Notes under the pieces: generated by a model
Databases searched by the model: none
The model's input: the letters and a program-made list of their open reading frames with translations, nothing else
Told to the model about the DNA's origin: nothing
NCBI GenBank assembly: GCA_026874595.1
Contig: CM049308.1
Coordinates: forward strand, 94,479,624-94,543,623
Direction: 5' to 3'
Source of the DNA: Sipunculus nudus
Lineage: Eukaryota; Annelida; Sipuncula; Golfingiida; Sipunculidae
Length of the DNA stretch: 64,000 bases
Part shown: positions 50,480 through 62,438 of the stretch, piece by piece
Position numbering within the stretch: position 1 is the stretch's first letter
Layout of the letters: the number at the start of each line of letters is the position of its first letter
Translations under genes and position numbers: made by a program

Positions 50480-53204
50480 CCATGCACATTCAGGTTTTTT
50501 CATACAGATGACCTGTATTTATTCACAGATGTGTGTGGTGTACTGAGCTGCCTTGGATACAAATGACCTGTATTTATGAACAGATTTGTGAGGTGTACTG
50601 ACCTGCCCTGGATACAGATGATCTGTATTTATTATCAGATTTGTTATGATGTACTGCCCTGCCCTGGATACAGATGACCTGTATTTATGAACAGTTTGTG
50701 CAGTGTACTGACCTGCCCTGGATACAGATGACCTGTATTTATGAACAGATTTGTTATGATGTACTGCCCTGCCCTGGATACAGATGACCTGTATTTATGA
50801 ACAGAATTGTGTGGTGTACTGACCTGCCTTGGATACAGATGACCTGTATTTATTCACAGATCTGTGTTGTGTACTGACCTGCCCTGGATACAGATGATCT
50901 GTATTTATGAACAGATTTGTGTGGTGTACTGCCCTGCCCAGGATACAGATGACCTGTATTTATTCACAGATTTGTGTGGTATACTGACCTGCCCTGGATA
51001 CAGATGATCTGTATTTATGAACAGATTTCTGAGGTGTACTGACCTGCCCTGGATACAGATGATCTGTATTTATGAACAGATTGGGTAGTGTACTGACCTG
51101 CCCTGGATACAGATGACTTGTATTTATGAACAGATTTGTTATGATGTACTGCCCTGCCCAGGATACAGATGACCTGTATTTATGAACAGATATGTGAGGT
51201 GTTCTGACCTGCCCTGGATACAGATGATCTGTATTTATGAACAGATTTGTGTGGTGTACTGACCTGCCCTGGATACAGATGATCTGTATTTATGAACAGA
51301 TTTGTGATGTGTTCTGACCTGCCCTGAATACAGATGATCTGTATTTATGAACAGATTTGTGTGGTGTACTGACCTGCCCTGGATACAGATGATCTGTATT
51401 TATGAAGAGATTTGTGTGGTGTACTGACCTGCCCTGGATACAGAAGATCTGTATTTATGAACAGATTTGTGAGGTGTTTAGACCTGCCCTAGATACAGAT
51501 GACCTGTATTTATGAACAGATATGTGAGGTGTTCTGACCTGCCCTGGATACAGATGATCTGTATTTATGAACAGATTTGTGTGGTGTACTGACCTGCCCT
51601 GGATACAGATGATCTGTATTTATGAACAGATTTGCGATGTGTTCTGACCTGCCCTGAATACAGATGATCTGTATTTATGAACAGATTTGTGTGGTGTACT
51701 GACCTGCCCCGGATACAGATGATCTGTATTTATGAAGAGATTTGTGGTGTACTGACCTGCCCTGGATACAGAAGATCTGTATTTATGAACAGATTTGTGA
51801 GGTGTTCAGACCTGCCCTAGATACAGATGATCTGTATTTATGAACAGATTGGGTAGTGCACTGACCTGCCCTGGATACAGATGATCTGTATTTATTCACA
51901 TATTATTGTGGGGTACTGACCTGCCCTGGATACAGATGATACTGGACGGAATACTGCTGACACAACCAAAAGATTTGTGTGGTGTACTGACCTGCCCTGG
52001 ATACAGATGACCTGTATTTATGAACAGATTTGTTATGATGTACTGCCCTGCCCTGGATACAGATGACCTGTATTTATGAACAGAATTGTGTGGTGTACTG
52101 ACCTGCCCTGGATACAGATGACCTGTATTTATTCACAGATCTGTGTTGTGTACTGACCTGCCCTGGATACAGATGATCTGTATTTATGAACAGATTTGTG
52201 TGGTGTACTGACCTGCCCTGGATACAGATGACCTGTATTTATTCACAGATTTGTGTGGTATACTGACCTGCCCTGGATACAGATGATCTGTATTTATGAA
52301 CAGATTTCTGAGGTGTACTGACCTGCCCTGGATACAGATGATCTGTATTTATGAACAGATTGGGTAGTGTACTGACCTGCCCTGGATACAGATGACCTGT
52401 ATTTATGAACAGATTTGTTATGATGTACTGCCCTGCCCAGGATACAGATGACCTGTATTTATGAACAGATATGTGAGGTGTTCTGACCTGCCCTGGATAC
52501 AGATGATCTGTATTTATGAACAGATTTGTGTGGTGTACTGACCTGTCCTGGATACAGATGATCTGTATTTATGAACAGATTTGTGATGTGTTCTGACCTG
52601 CCCTGGATACAGATGATCTGTATTTATGAACAGATTTGTGATGTGTACTGACCTGCCCTGGATACAGATGATCTGTATTTATGAACAGATTTGTGTGGTG
52701 TACTGACCTGCCCTGGATACAGATGATCTGTATTTATGAAGAGATTTGTGTGGTGTACTGACCTGCCCTGGATACAGAAGATCTGTATTTATGAACACAT
52801 TTGTGAGGTGTTCAGACCTGCCCTAGATACAGATGATCTGTATTTATGAAGAGATTTGTGTGGTGTACTGACCTGCCCTGGATACAGATGACCTGTATTT
52901 ATGAACAGATTTGTTATGATGTACTGACCTGCCCTGGATACAGATGACCTGTATTTATGAACAGTTTAGGCTGTGTACTGACCTGCCCTGTATACAGATG
53001 ATCTGTATTTATTCACAGATTTGTTATGATGTACTGACCTGCCCTGGATACAGATGACCTGTATTTATGAACATATTTGTTACGATGTACTGCCCTGCCC
53101 TGGATACAGATGACCTGTATTTATGAACAGATTTGTGTGGTGTGCTGACCTGCCCTGGATACAGATTACCTGTATTTATTCACATATTATTGTGAAGTAC
53201 TGAC
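50480..53204. repeat. 55-bp array built from the exon 8 end and its 5' splice site, about 50 copies
   Basis: On the minus strand each unit contains ATCATCTGTATCCAGGGCAG (the last 20 nt of exon 8), GTCAGTACACCACACAAATC and TGTTCATAAATACAG. Each copy thus repeats CAGGGCAG|GTCAGTAC. The array has an internal 1,284-bp duplication whose edge carries 50 nt of exon 8 (see 51,921-51,970). 55 is not a multiple of three, so no long frames occur. Confidence 0.96.
51921..51970 (-). pseudogene. Duplicated 3' part of exon 8 inside the 55-bp array
   Basis: Fifty nucleotides identical to 53,205-53,254, including TACTGGACGGAATACTGCTG and the donor side of exon 8, embedded in array units. The upstream part of the exon and its acceptor are missing; the sequence turns into array at AGATTTGTGTGG. 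It is a fragment carried along by a 1,284-bp duplication, not a second complete exon. Confidence 0.92.
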
Positions 53205-53337
53205 CTGCCCTGGATACAGATGATACTGGACGGAATACTGCTGACACAACCAAAGAACCAAGCTGGGGATCACCCTGGGTCAAGTTCATCACATTGTAGC
53301 CCAGTGCAAGGCAGCGACGGACCACACAGGGCTCCTC
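53205..53337 (-). CDS. Exon 8: last strands of C2-B and linker
   Basis: 133 nt, acceptor GACACCAG, donor AGGGCAG|GTCAGTAC. Encodes EEPCVVRRCLALGYNVMNLT, then QGDPQLGSLVVSAVFRPVSS and VSRA. GSLVVSAVFRP fits the final beta strand of a C2 domain. The fit was confirmed by phase: exon 7 ends in phase 0 and exon 9 needs one extra base, which this exon's final G supplies (GAC, Asp). Its last 50 nt are repeated intact at 51,921-51,970. Confidence 0.85.
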
Positions 53338-53684
53338 CTGGTGTCAACATGACAGGACAATGTTATCAGGATAATTCTAACATGCTGATTTTTGTTAAAG
53401 CAAAGTTCATCTTTAGCTGTTATTTTATTTTTTCAGATCATTAAGAGACACTGTAGGTTTTAAAGATTTTGCACTCAGAATTTACGGGATTATAACACCT
53501 TTTACTTTATTAGCTTAAGAATATCTGAACTGGGTTGGAATTTATTGATTTATAAACACAAGATATACGCAAAATAAGTTATGACTTATTGGTACTGAAT
53601 ATACAATATTTAAAATGTAGATATCATTTTACGGTAAGAATATACAAGGATATATCAAATACTGGGATGTGTACCTATACTTAC
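53338..53684. other. Intron between exons 7 and 8
   Basis: AT-rich unique sequence; nothing else seen. Confidence 0.6.
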
Positions 53685-53774
53685 AGGAGATAAAACAACA
53701 AAAGCTGATCCCAGGAAGTCACTCTCACTCGCATCATGGCCATCCCAGTCGTAGATGATGAAAGACAGAATCGT
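53685..53774 (-). CDS. Exon 7: Ca2+ loop 3 of C2-B
   Basis: 90 nt, acceptor TTGTTACAG, donor TCTCCT|GTAAGT. Encodes TILSFIIYDWDGHDASESDF then LGSAFVVLSP. The three loop-3 aspartates (D-W-D and the later S-D-F) are present, followed by the standard LG. With exon 5 this gives all five canonical Ca2+ ligands, so C2-B is likely a Ca2+-dependent membrane binder. Phase 0 at both ends. Confidence 0.93.
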
Positions 53775-53845
53775 CTGTAACAAAGTCACATAGTGGACAG
53801 GTAATGCTGAGACATACCTTTATCATGATTATTTCAGTAACCAGC

Positions 53846-54130
53846 TTCTGTGGCTCAGGGGGAGAGCGCAGGACTCTAAGCCAGGAGAGCATGGGTTTGA
53901 ATCTCAGCCGAGGTGGTGAGGTTTTTCATGGTCAGCCCCCACCCAGTGTGAACGCTCTGCAGGCTTAATGGGAAGGCTGTGCCCAAAAGCCATGTATCAC
54001 ACACATACAAGTGCATCTTTGGGGGGTTCCTTGGTGTTATGACCCAGCAATGGGGATGATTACACACCCAGGACCTGCAGGTGCAGTAGACACTGGGCCT
54101 GGGTGACACCAGGATACAAAATAAAAATTA
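53846..54130 (+). mobile_element. tRNA-derived SINE
   Basis: Pol III A box TGGCTCAGGGGG (53,851) and B box GGGTTTGAATCTC (53,893-53,905) have tRNA-like spacing, in a tRNA-like head (GAGAGCGCAGGACTCTAAGC). A body of about 200 nt follows, ending near ACACCAGGATACAAAATAAA. The tRNA part is not a functional gene, because the acceptor stem does not pair and the sequence continues. I see no clear target-site duplication. Confidence 0.75.
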
Positions 54131-54231
54131 TAGGAAGCGAGTGCTACCGCCCTGTCAAGTAGTCCCAAACCAAAATGGAAACTCTGCAGATGTACATACT
54201 TAGGTTAAGAATTAGATAAGTGAGCATTAAA

Positions 54232-56628
54232 AAAAAAATAGGCCTTCAGGCCTAATGTGAACCTGTGCAATGGGATTACACCAGGTAAAATGCTTCAATG
54301 CTGGACCATTACTTTTCAAGAACATGTGTAACATGTATATGAACAATGCAAGTTCTAAACATTTTGAACAAGAAAAAATTACACAAACATCACTGCTGAA
54401 ATTCTGGCATGGGTGCACACAACACATAAATGATTGTAGCTGGCACCATCAGTCTTATATACAACGAAAAGATATATACTTATGCCCAATGTCAGACCTA
54501 TATTTCTTACCTCTCCTGCAAAATAACCAGGGATATACACTGTGCAAAGATTATTGTAGGTGGCACCACATGTCTTGACACGATAAAGCTACCCCGATTT
54601 ATATAAATATGCCCAATTTTAGGCTGATGTATCAAATTCCTCTGTAGAAATAAGCAGGTGCATACACTGCAAAAGTCAATGTAGGTGGCACCACCTGTCT
54701 TGTTAATGAGAAAACCATCAAAGACCATAGGCAGGTCAAAATATCAGGCAAATACATCAAACCTCCCTTGAGTATGATACACTGGGCTGACGAGGCTTAG
54801 GTGAGTAAGGCAGTTGCCCCCGAGTAAACTGTGACAAATTGCTGCCTCAAGCTACTGCACTGAGTGAACTCTTGACCTGCACCTGGCTAGACTGAGTGAA
54901 CTTTTGACCTGTACCTGGCTGCACTTAGTGAACCTTGACCTGTTGCAAAATCTGACACAGTTTGCAGTCTGCCAAAGCTATAGATAGAATGCAGCTACTG
55001 CACTGAGTGAACTCTTTACCTATACCTGGCTGCACTTCTTCCAATCCTAGCACTGTGCCAAAACTAATTACAGAGCTGACATCATCTTGGCTAATGGCCA
55101 ACATCAAGGCACTGGCAATCTGCCAATGGTAAACCAAGTGCTGCCATCTGTACACAAAAGTGGTCCCTACTTGAAATAACTTTGAAATTTATTTTCCCAA
55201 TACAAAATGCTTTTCAACTGACTTTTTATAAAAAAACAAATCAGGAATATATGTAAAATTATTCAGATGCATACTGAATGCAAAATTAAAATACAGATAT
55301 ATCTCACTGATGGCAAATTCTTGAATTAAGTTAAGTAGGGATACCAATAATTAATAATCCACATACAGTTGTCTTTATATAGCCACAGAGAGCGGAATAT
55401 CCACGATTGTAACGTTGCCTGGTACGATGAATAACTTAAATCATAAATCTAAATTTTTTAAAAGCTTTTAAAAAAACTTTCTTATCAATATTTACCAAAG
55501 ATAACCTGAAATCTAAATGTCTAGTGGCATGATGTAATAGATGCTGATAAACTGGGGCCAGGCTAGATGTAACAGCATAACACAGCTAACATAAGGTAAA
55601 ATGACTAAATTCAATCTCCATAATTCAGCCAAAAATCATTCATGTGGAACCATTAATGACAATTATTATAAGAATTATTGTAGGGATTATTCTTGTAAAA
55701 TATTTAACAAACTGGCTTCAGTGGCATCAGTTGAAAAACGTTTTGCAGGTTTATAACTCATATAGGAAGATACAGCAAACCCGTAACTCAGCCAAAAAGC
55801 ACTGAACCAAAACCATTTGAACAAACTTGAATTATCAACATCTGAGAATAATTAATGTGTGAGATCTAAGAATTTGGCCCAGTGGTTTTTGAGAAGAAGA
55901 TCTTTGTAGCCACTGAGCTAAAATGGGCTGTTATGGCATATGACTAAATTCAGCTTCCCATATCTTAGCCAAAAGTCACTGAACAGAGACCATTTGAACA
56001 AACTTCAGAAAGCACTACCCTAGGATCATTTCTGTGCAATATTAAACATTTTGGCCATATGGTTTCAGAGAAGAAGTTTTTTTGTAGCCCTCAGTGTGAT
56101 ACAGGCACTAATGACCCCGTACAAAAAAGGCCATTGCAGGTGGCGCCACCATTACCTCAATTTCAGATATGACTCATGTGACCAACATTGGCATAAAATT
56201 TGGTGATGATAGCTCCAGCCGTTTCTGAGACAGAAATTTTAATATGCTTTTTTGGACAGATGACAAAGTTCAACCTCCTGTACCTCAGCCAAAAATCTCT
56301 GAACTGGAACCATTCGAACAAAATTGAGAGAGATTGTTCCAGGGATCATTTCTGTGAAATATTGGACAATTTGGCTGGACAATTTCAGAGAAGAAGATTT
56401 TTAAAGCTTTTTTAGCTTTTTCCCTATAAGATCTAAGAAAATGCAGTTAGAAAAAAAATAAACAAAATTTGATAGAGTTTTTAAGATGACTGATTATTTG
56501 AAAACAATTTGGTGATGACAGCTCGTGCCGTTTTTGAGATAGCATTGGTTAACGTACAGACGCCGCAAAACAAATGACATACTACGGACGATGCCGCACC
56601 TTCGCATAAGCTCACAGATTCGCTAAAA
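54232..56628. mobile_element. Dispersed repeat family 2, copy 2 (uninterrupted at the insertion site)
   Basis: Collinear with the flanks at 28,690-29,492 and 32,525-33,425: shared GGCCTAATG.GAA.CTGTGCA start, TGCTTCAATGCTGG, repeated CTGAGTGAACTCTTGACCT units, GGTGGCACCACCTGTCTTG, and a CGCTAAA end. At 55,547 it reads GATGCTGATAAACTGGGG straight through, where copy 1 holds a 3-kb insertion. Confidence 0.75.
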
Positions 56629-58092
56629 AATTTCAGAGCTTCGTGGCAAATGCCATTTTATACTTGCAGTTTTTGCCAATTTGAAAATGTTAGCATGTTT
56701 TTTCGTCACATGCAACGTGTACATGGAATGAAGATCATCATAAACAAGATTCCTTTCAATATTGTGGTGCCAACCTTTTGGCTTCGTTGCTTTATCCTTT
56801 GGCAATTATAATCAGAACAACATGGTTTCCTAATATCATTTTAACCTTACAAAAAGAAAATTTGTAAAAAACAAAACAAAAGATATTTCATGCGACATCT
56901 AGTGAGAAAAAATGCAAGAGATGCAGCAAAGATAATATCGAATATACCCGCCAGGTGGCAATACCAGCTTCAATAAGTTACAGTTCTGTCAACAGCAACG
57001 AGATGTTGCCGGTCGGTATTAACGCCATGAAAAGTGAAAATTGCATGCTTTTACAGGAAAACATGATAATAGCTCCCATTTTATCAGTGTTTCAACCCAT
57101 GTTAACATGTTGATGGTTCTTGACAATTTTCTTAGACTGACCTAATTCTGATGTCAATGTGCCTGATAGTTTGGCAGGGAAAGGCCATTTGAATCTACAG
57201 CTCAATGCAACCCATGAAGTGACCTAGTTTCTGGATCACAAGATCACTTGTGCTGTGCCGAATTTCCCAGGACAGCGAAAGATCATAATTTGTTCAGGTT
57301 CTAATTGTAAACAGCCGTGCTGAACCAATAAAACATTACATAGTACTAAGCCTAAGTTACAAAGAAGAAAAACTTATTCTGCTGCGTATTTTTGGCGTAG
57401 AACACCACATGTAACAGGTATATATGTCATTTTTTTTATTTAAGAAATTTGTATTCTTTTTATACAAAATACTAATACCAATTTCTAATAACTCTCTCTC
57501 CAGTGACACACTGATTCATTTATACCAGGTTGCATTAAAATGCATATGCATATGGCGACCGTCATTTGCATGTCATTTGTAAATTAAAGGACCATTCCTG
57601 TTTCATATTATATCACACATTTTCCTGTGATTTCTCTCCAGAGAAAATTATTATTACTTAGTTTTTCTTGTCTCTATCTGCAAAGATAGATTATGATATA
57701 GTTCATTCTTCCATTCACGCGACTCTACTAACCAAAATGTAGTATGCCCAGCTGCAGTGACCTTGGACTTCCTCACAATCCTTAAGGCCAAAAAATTTGT
57801 CCCCTGTTCTCCCAACCCAAAAAACTGTACTGGCTTATACATGGGTCCGGCTTGTACTTGAGACTTTACAGTATAACCTAACATAAAAAATGTCCCTTAA
57901 AGGTATTGGATAGTCATGGGACACCTTGAGGATTCTGCAGATATTTGGACACAATTCAGGTGACACTTCTTTTTTTCATGAAATGTCAATTAAGTAATCA
58001 TAATTAATTTTTTAAAAATTTACTAGACCACAGAGGTCCAGTTATGGTTTGGTATTTATATAAGTTTTGGTGTGATAACAGGTATTACATAC
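56629..58092. other. Intron sequence downstream of exon 6
   Basis: Unique AT-rich sequence; no exon with matching phase or repeated structure seen. Confidence 0.5.
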
Positions 58093-58176
58093 CTTGGTAA
58101 AGTCTCCAACCAAGAACTCTGCACTGGTCTCCCATCGAGGGTTCCTGGTGCCACACACATAATGTGTTGTCTTTAC
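58093..58176 (-). CDS. Exon 6: middle strands of C2-B
   Basis: 84 nt, acceptor ATCTTTCAG, donor ACCAAG|GTATG. Encodes VKTTHYVCGTRNPRW then ETSAEFLVGDFTK. The K-T...T-x-NPxW-x-E signature is the canonical C2 polybasic strand plus the NPxW turn. The start of this exon is the template of the neighbouring 37-bp array. Confidence 0.93.
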
Positions 58177-59115
58177 CTGAAAGATGATCAAACATAACAT
58201 GTTGTCTTCACCTGAAAAGAGGCTCAAGACATAACATGTTGTCTTCACCTACACAGACAATGAAGACATAATATGTTGTCTTCACCTACAAAGACAATGA
58301 AGACATAACATGTTGTCTTCACCTACACAGACAATCAAGACATAACATGTTGTCTTCACCTACACAGACAATCAATCATAACATGTTGTCTTCACCTACA
58401 CAGACAATCACGATGTAACATGTTGTCTTCACCTACAAAGACAATCACGATATAACATGTTGTCTTCACCTACAAAGACAATTGAGACATAACATGTTGT
58501 CTTCAATTATAAGGACAATCAAGACATAATATGTTGTCTTTACCTAAACAGACAATCGAGACATAACATGTTGTCTTCAATTATAAAGACAATAAGGACA
58601 TATCATTTTGTCTGCACCTACACAGACAATCAAGACATAACATGTTGTCTTCCCCTACACAGACAATCGAGACATAACATGTTATCTTCACATACAAAGA
58701 CAATCACAACATAAAATGGTGTCTTCAATTATAAAGACAATCAAGACATAACATGTTGTCTTCACCTACAAGGACAATTGAGACATAACATGTTGTCTTC
58801 ACCTACAAAGACAATCAAGACATGACTTTTTGTCTTCACCTACAAAGACAATCAAGACATAACATATTGTCTTCACCTACACAGACAATCGAGACATAAC
58901 ATGTTGTTTTCACCTTCAAAGACAATCAAGACATAACATGTTGTCTTCACCTACAAAGACAATCAAGACATAACATGTTGTCTTCACCTACAAAGACAAT
59001 CAGGACATAACATGCTGTTTTCACCTACAAAGACAATCAAGATATAACATGTTGTCTACATCTACAAAGACAATCAAGACATAACATGTTGTTTTCACCT
59101 ATAAAGACAATCAAG
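58177..59115. repeat. 37-bp array built from the 3' splice site and start of exon 6, about 25 copies
   Basis: On the minus strand each unit carries GTCTTTGTAG|GTGAAGACAACATGTTATGT, matching the real CATCTTTCAG|GTAAAGACAACACATTATGT (17 of the first 20 exonic nt). The real acceptor is the last copy, directly abutting exon 6. Units nearest the exon (CTTTTCAG) resemble it most at the acceptor. Confidence 0.93.
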
Positions 59116-59242
59116 ACACCAACAGTTTCAAGCTCTATAACTGGTTCTGTTACATGGCACCATGTGACAGAATTATACAGCTGATGCAGAAGTTTAACTA
59201 CTGTACTGACCGTGTATTGCAGTTACAATATTATGTTCCTAC

Positions 59243-59343
59243 CTTGTGGCCGTTATTGAAGAGTATGCAGTAAGGATCTGATGTCCCTGTGCGGTCAAGG
59301 GCTAGTAGGTTGTTAGCCTCATGAATACATACATACATCACCC
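59243..59343 (-). CDS. Exon 5: first strands and Ca2+ loop 1 of C2-B
   Basis: 101 nt, acceptor GTGGCAG, donor CACAAG|GTAGG. Encodes GVMYVCIHEANNLLALDRTG then TSDPYCILFNNGHK. This is a textbook C2 start: G-x-hydrophobic strand, ANNL, and the loop-1 aspartates in LALD and SDPY. It joins exon 6 in phase 0. Confidence 0.93.
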
Positions 59344-59786
59344 CTGCCACTACAAAAACATGTCAATGTTAAATTTAAAGGGTGTACAGGGAAATGCTGA
59401 TAATAATGTTGCATGCTATTACTATCACCAGTATTATTCTTTCTGTTTGATGTAGGAAATGTCAATATCATCATCAACAACTAATAAAATGTTGATGTGA
59501 ATTGATTAATCAGTATATCATTATCAGAATTTTATCTTCAGACCCGTCATAGATACAAGTGTAAGTTTGCAGGTTTGTTACTGGATTTCAAATACTTAAG
59601 AAACTTGCATATTACTAAGACAGGGGTGTATAACTATGGAAACCCACATGACACCAGTATAAATTTATGTATTTTGATGAAAAATGATTCCTGATATGAC
59701 AATGTCATTTCTTTACTATATGCTTTCAGGTGAGAAGAACACTGACAAACAACATTGTGACATTAATTTATTATAGAGAGCCTGAC
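59344..59786. other. Intron between exons 4 and 5
   Basis: Unique sequence; nothing supportable. Confidence 0.6.
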
Positions 59787-59923
59787 CTTCTTGTTCAGCC
59801 TTGACCTCTGACATGTGTTCTAAGTTGATGGGAGGGAGTGGTGTGTAGGTCATTTGAAGGTCGAGCATGACTGCTTGGGCACTCTCTCCTTTTGTGCCTT
59901 TTTTCTGTAGATGTTCTTCCAGA
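59787..59923 (-). CDS. Exon 4: C2-A to C2-B connector
   Basis: 137 nt, acceptor CTCTACAG, donor CAAGAAG|GTCAGG. Encodes LEEHLQKKGTKGESAQAVML, then DLQMTYTPLPPINLEHMSEV and a Glu-rich end. The stretch AVMLDLQMTYTPL looks like the last beta strand of C2-A, followed by a charged, possibly helical connector. Phase 1 at the 3' end. Confidence 0.8.
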
Positions 59924-59994
59924 CTGTAGAGTGATCAACCAAACATTGAAGACAGAATGTATAAATACTGAATGTGTATGGTAAATACCAGTCA

Positions 59995-60245
59995 CAGCTC
60001 ATCAAGTATCTACAGGCACACTGTTACACTAAGCAGTCACAGCTCACCAAGTATCTACAGGCACACTGTTACACTAAGCAGTCACAGCTCACCAAGTATC
60101 TACAGGCACACTGATACACTAAGAGTCACAGCTGACCAAGTATCTACAAGCACACTGTTACACTAAGCAGTCACAGCTCACCAAGTATCTACAGGCACAC
60201 TGTCACACTAAGCAGTCACAGCTCACCAAGTATCTCCAGGCACAC
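59995..60245. repeat. 45-bp tandem repeat, about 5-6 copies
   Basis: Unit: GCAGTCACAGCTCACCAAGT, ATCTACAGGCACACTGTTAC, ACTAA. It lies in the intron between exons 3 and 4, just upstream of the exon 4 acceptor, but has no obvious exon match. Confidence 0.9.
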
Positions 60246-60835
60246 GCTTAAACTTAGCAACAGGAGAATAAAATATATATGATATTTTCATGTGTGATAG
60301 ATAATTATTAACTTGTAAGTAACATAAAAACCTCATCTTCCCCTCTGAACTTAAATTTCCTACATAATTTACATAAGCAAGTTACATCAAACATGAATAC
60401 AAATATAATTAACAACCGGACCTCACTTATCAAATGGAAGTGTGGTGAATCAATAGAATGTAGCGATATCTGTACAGACATCTTAGCCTTATGTAGAGTG
60501 AACTGATCCAAAACAGTTTAATCTGTAACTGAATGTTTAACATAGCCACTGGTCACATGATTCTGATTCACAAATCATAAAGAATTTACAAATTTCAAAA
60601 TTCAAGCAAGTGTCCAATTATATGCCATCATTTAATCAAATTAAATTATTGCATAGAGGGTTCATTAGAAGTGTAAATTAACATTTTTATCTTTCAGACT
60701 GAATAATTCTGAAGTTATATTATATAAATATGTTATATTTTTTCTAATCTAAAGAAGTCATCTAATGATAAGACATCTGAACTGATAAATATCAGATAAC
60801 ACATTGCCACAAGAGTAGTATATGTGGAGACTCAC
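60246..60835. other. Intron sequence downstream of exon 3
   Basis: AT-rich unique sequence; nothing seen. Confidence 0.6.
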
Positions 60836-60933
60836 TTTGACTGGTGTTCAAATGGATAATCAGTGAGGGTCAGGTCAAACTGAGCGATCGTGTATGTGGT
60901 GAACATGCGCTTGGTTTTACACTTGATCACCAG
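60836..60933 (-). CDS. Exon 3: end of C2-A
   Basis: 98 nt, acceptor CATTGCAG, donor TCAAA|GTGAGTC. Encodes LVIKCKTKRMFTTYTIAQFD followed by LTLTDYPFEHQS. The strand then 'AQFDLTL-D-P' matches the last strands of a C2 domain, but the loop-3 position that is D-x-D in Ca2+-binding C2s is KCKTKR here, so this C2 is probably Ca2+-independent. Phase 2 at the 3' end joins exon 4. Confidence 0.85.
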
Positions 60934-62009
60934 CTGCAATGTACAATACAAGATCTCCATCGAATGCAATAAAAGTAAACAAATACTGCTTTATACAGTA
61001 ACCTTGCTCCTTATCAGCTTTAATTCTTGCAATATAACAACAGACATAGAAAGTAGAGAAAGTGAAGCTGTGTATAATAGTTCATATTATAGCCACCAGA
61101 TGGCATTACAATGTTCAACAACAATATCTCTGAACTCGCTATAACAATGGTTTCTGTTGTTAAAACCAAAGCAGACCATCAAGGCTTGTATAGCACAGTA
61201 TAAAGACAAAGTCAAACATAAATCAAAGCAGCACACACAAGACACAAACAAATAAAGAAATTATTCTGGTGCCACTTTTGCAATGTCTGTTGCTTGGTGA
61301 TGGTTTGTTACATCATTTAGCAGAGAAAATAAACAGTTTATCATACAATTTTAATCCAACTGACCTGACTTCACTGATTACAAATATTATATACTTTTGA
61401 GCACCCATGGAATCAAAGCCTTTTTGAGGACTTGGGAAAATAAATCTAAATATCAATACCTATGAATATCATATTTAGTACTCATGGGGACCCTGCATTT
61501 ATTATTATTCTGCATTTTCCAATAAATAACAAGTCCTTTCTAGTGTCCTGCACCAATGGCTACCCCCACCCCCTTTTTTCTTCCTGTGTCTTGTGTTTAA
61601 AAACAACAACACTATAACCATTACATGTTGACATAAGCATGTATGTACGAAAACACCCAGCAGCCTGTACTGATCCTGCCAGTACTACCACTGTTATATC
61701 TTTATATACAGCAGACAGTGAGGTTAAATCAGCATAGCTGGCCCATGTATTTGTCATTGTCAGGATGAGGTTTTAAGTCTGTAAACAATTTAAAGCTGTA
61801 TAACTGTTTGACCAATTTACTGCAAGGCCACACATACAGCATGAAGCTATAACAGATATTAATGTCTCATTAACAATGATGACTTGTTTATTTGTCGTTC
61901 TGGAAGGTCTCATGTAATTATATAATCTTCACCTTAATTCATTGAATAGACAGTGCCATCTACCTGTGTCCTGAATGAGTGACATGTGTGAGGTTTAACG
62001 CTGACTTAC
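60934..62009. other. Intron between exons 2 and 3
   Basis: Unique AT-rich sequence without arrays; no further exon in phase. Confidence 0.6.
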
Positions 62010-62140
62010 CACATCTCGCTTCAGATCATCTACTAACAGAGAACAAGTGTCTTGCCATTTCTGCGGACCTGATGTTGTGCGTGTGTGTTCTTTCTGGTCT
62101 CCTAGCACCAGGGAACAGTAGCGCTGGTCCTCGTTGAACA
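62010..62140 (-). CDS. Exon 2: core strands of C2-A
   Basis: 131 nt, acceptor TTCTGCAG, donor GATGTG|GTAAGTC. Encodes VFNEDQRYCSLVLGD through a KWQDTCSLLVDDLKRDV segment. The pattern of a surface strand, a TRTTSGPQKW turn and a hydrophobic strand matches the middle strands of a C2 fold (compare the T-x-NPxW-E region of canonical C2s). No acidic Ca2+ ligands are seen. Phase 0 at the 3' end. Confidence 0.8.
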
Positions 62141-62438
62141 CTGCAGAACAGTAAAGAGATGGCTTCATAAGGTATGCCAGTGAAAAAAAAAACATGACTT
62201 CCAAGTTAATCATGGCTTCATAAAGTACTCCAGTGAAAAAACATGACTTAAAAGTTAATCATGTTTAATACTACCTTAAAAAGTTAAGATGAATTAAAAC
62301 ATCTTGGTCCTAAAATTATCCTTGCCAGACTTACTAGGAATTGAATAAGCAGTGAACTTTATTATAAAATCATGTTGTTCTATAAATATTCAGACAAAGT
62401 GAAAATACAGTTTGACACTCTTTGTCTCCGTGTCTTAC

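Noticed and set aside
53846-53920. A functional tRNA gene
   Set aside because: A and B boxes are present, but the ends do not form an acceptor stem and a SINE body follows.
59995-60245. 45-bp repeat as a copy of the exon 4 acceptor
   Set aside because: It carries CCTGTAG and GGTGAGC on the minus strand, but no run of exon 4 sequence, so the similarity is limited to generic splice consensus.
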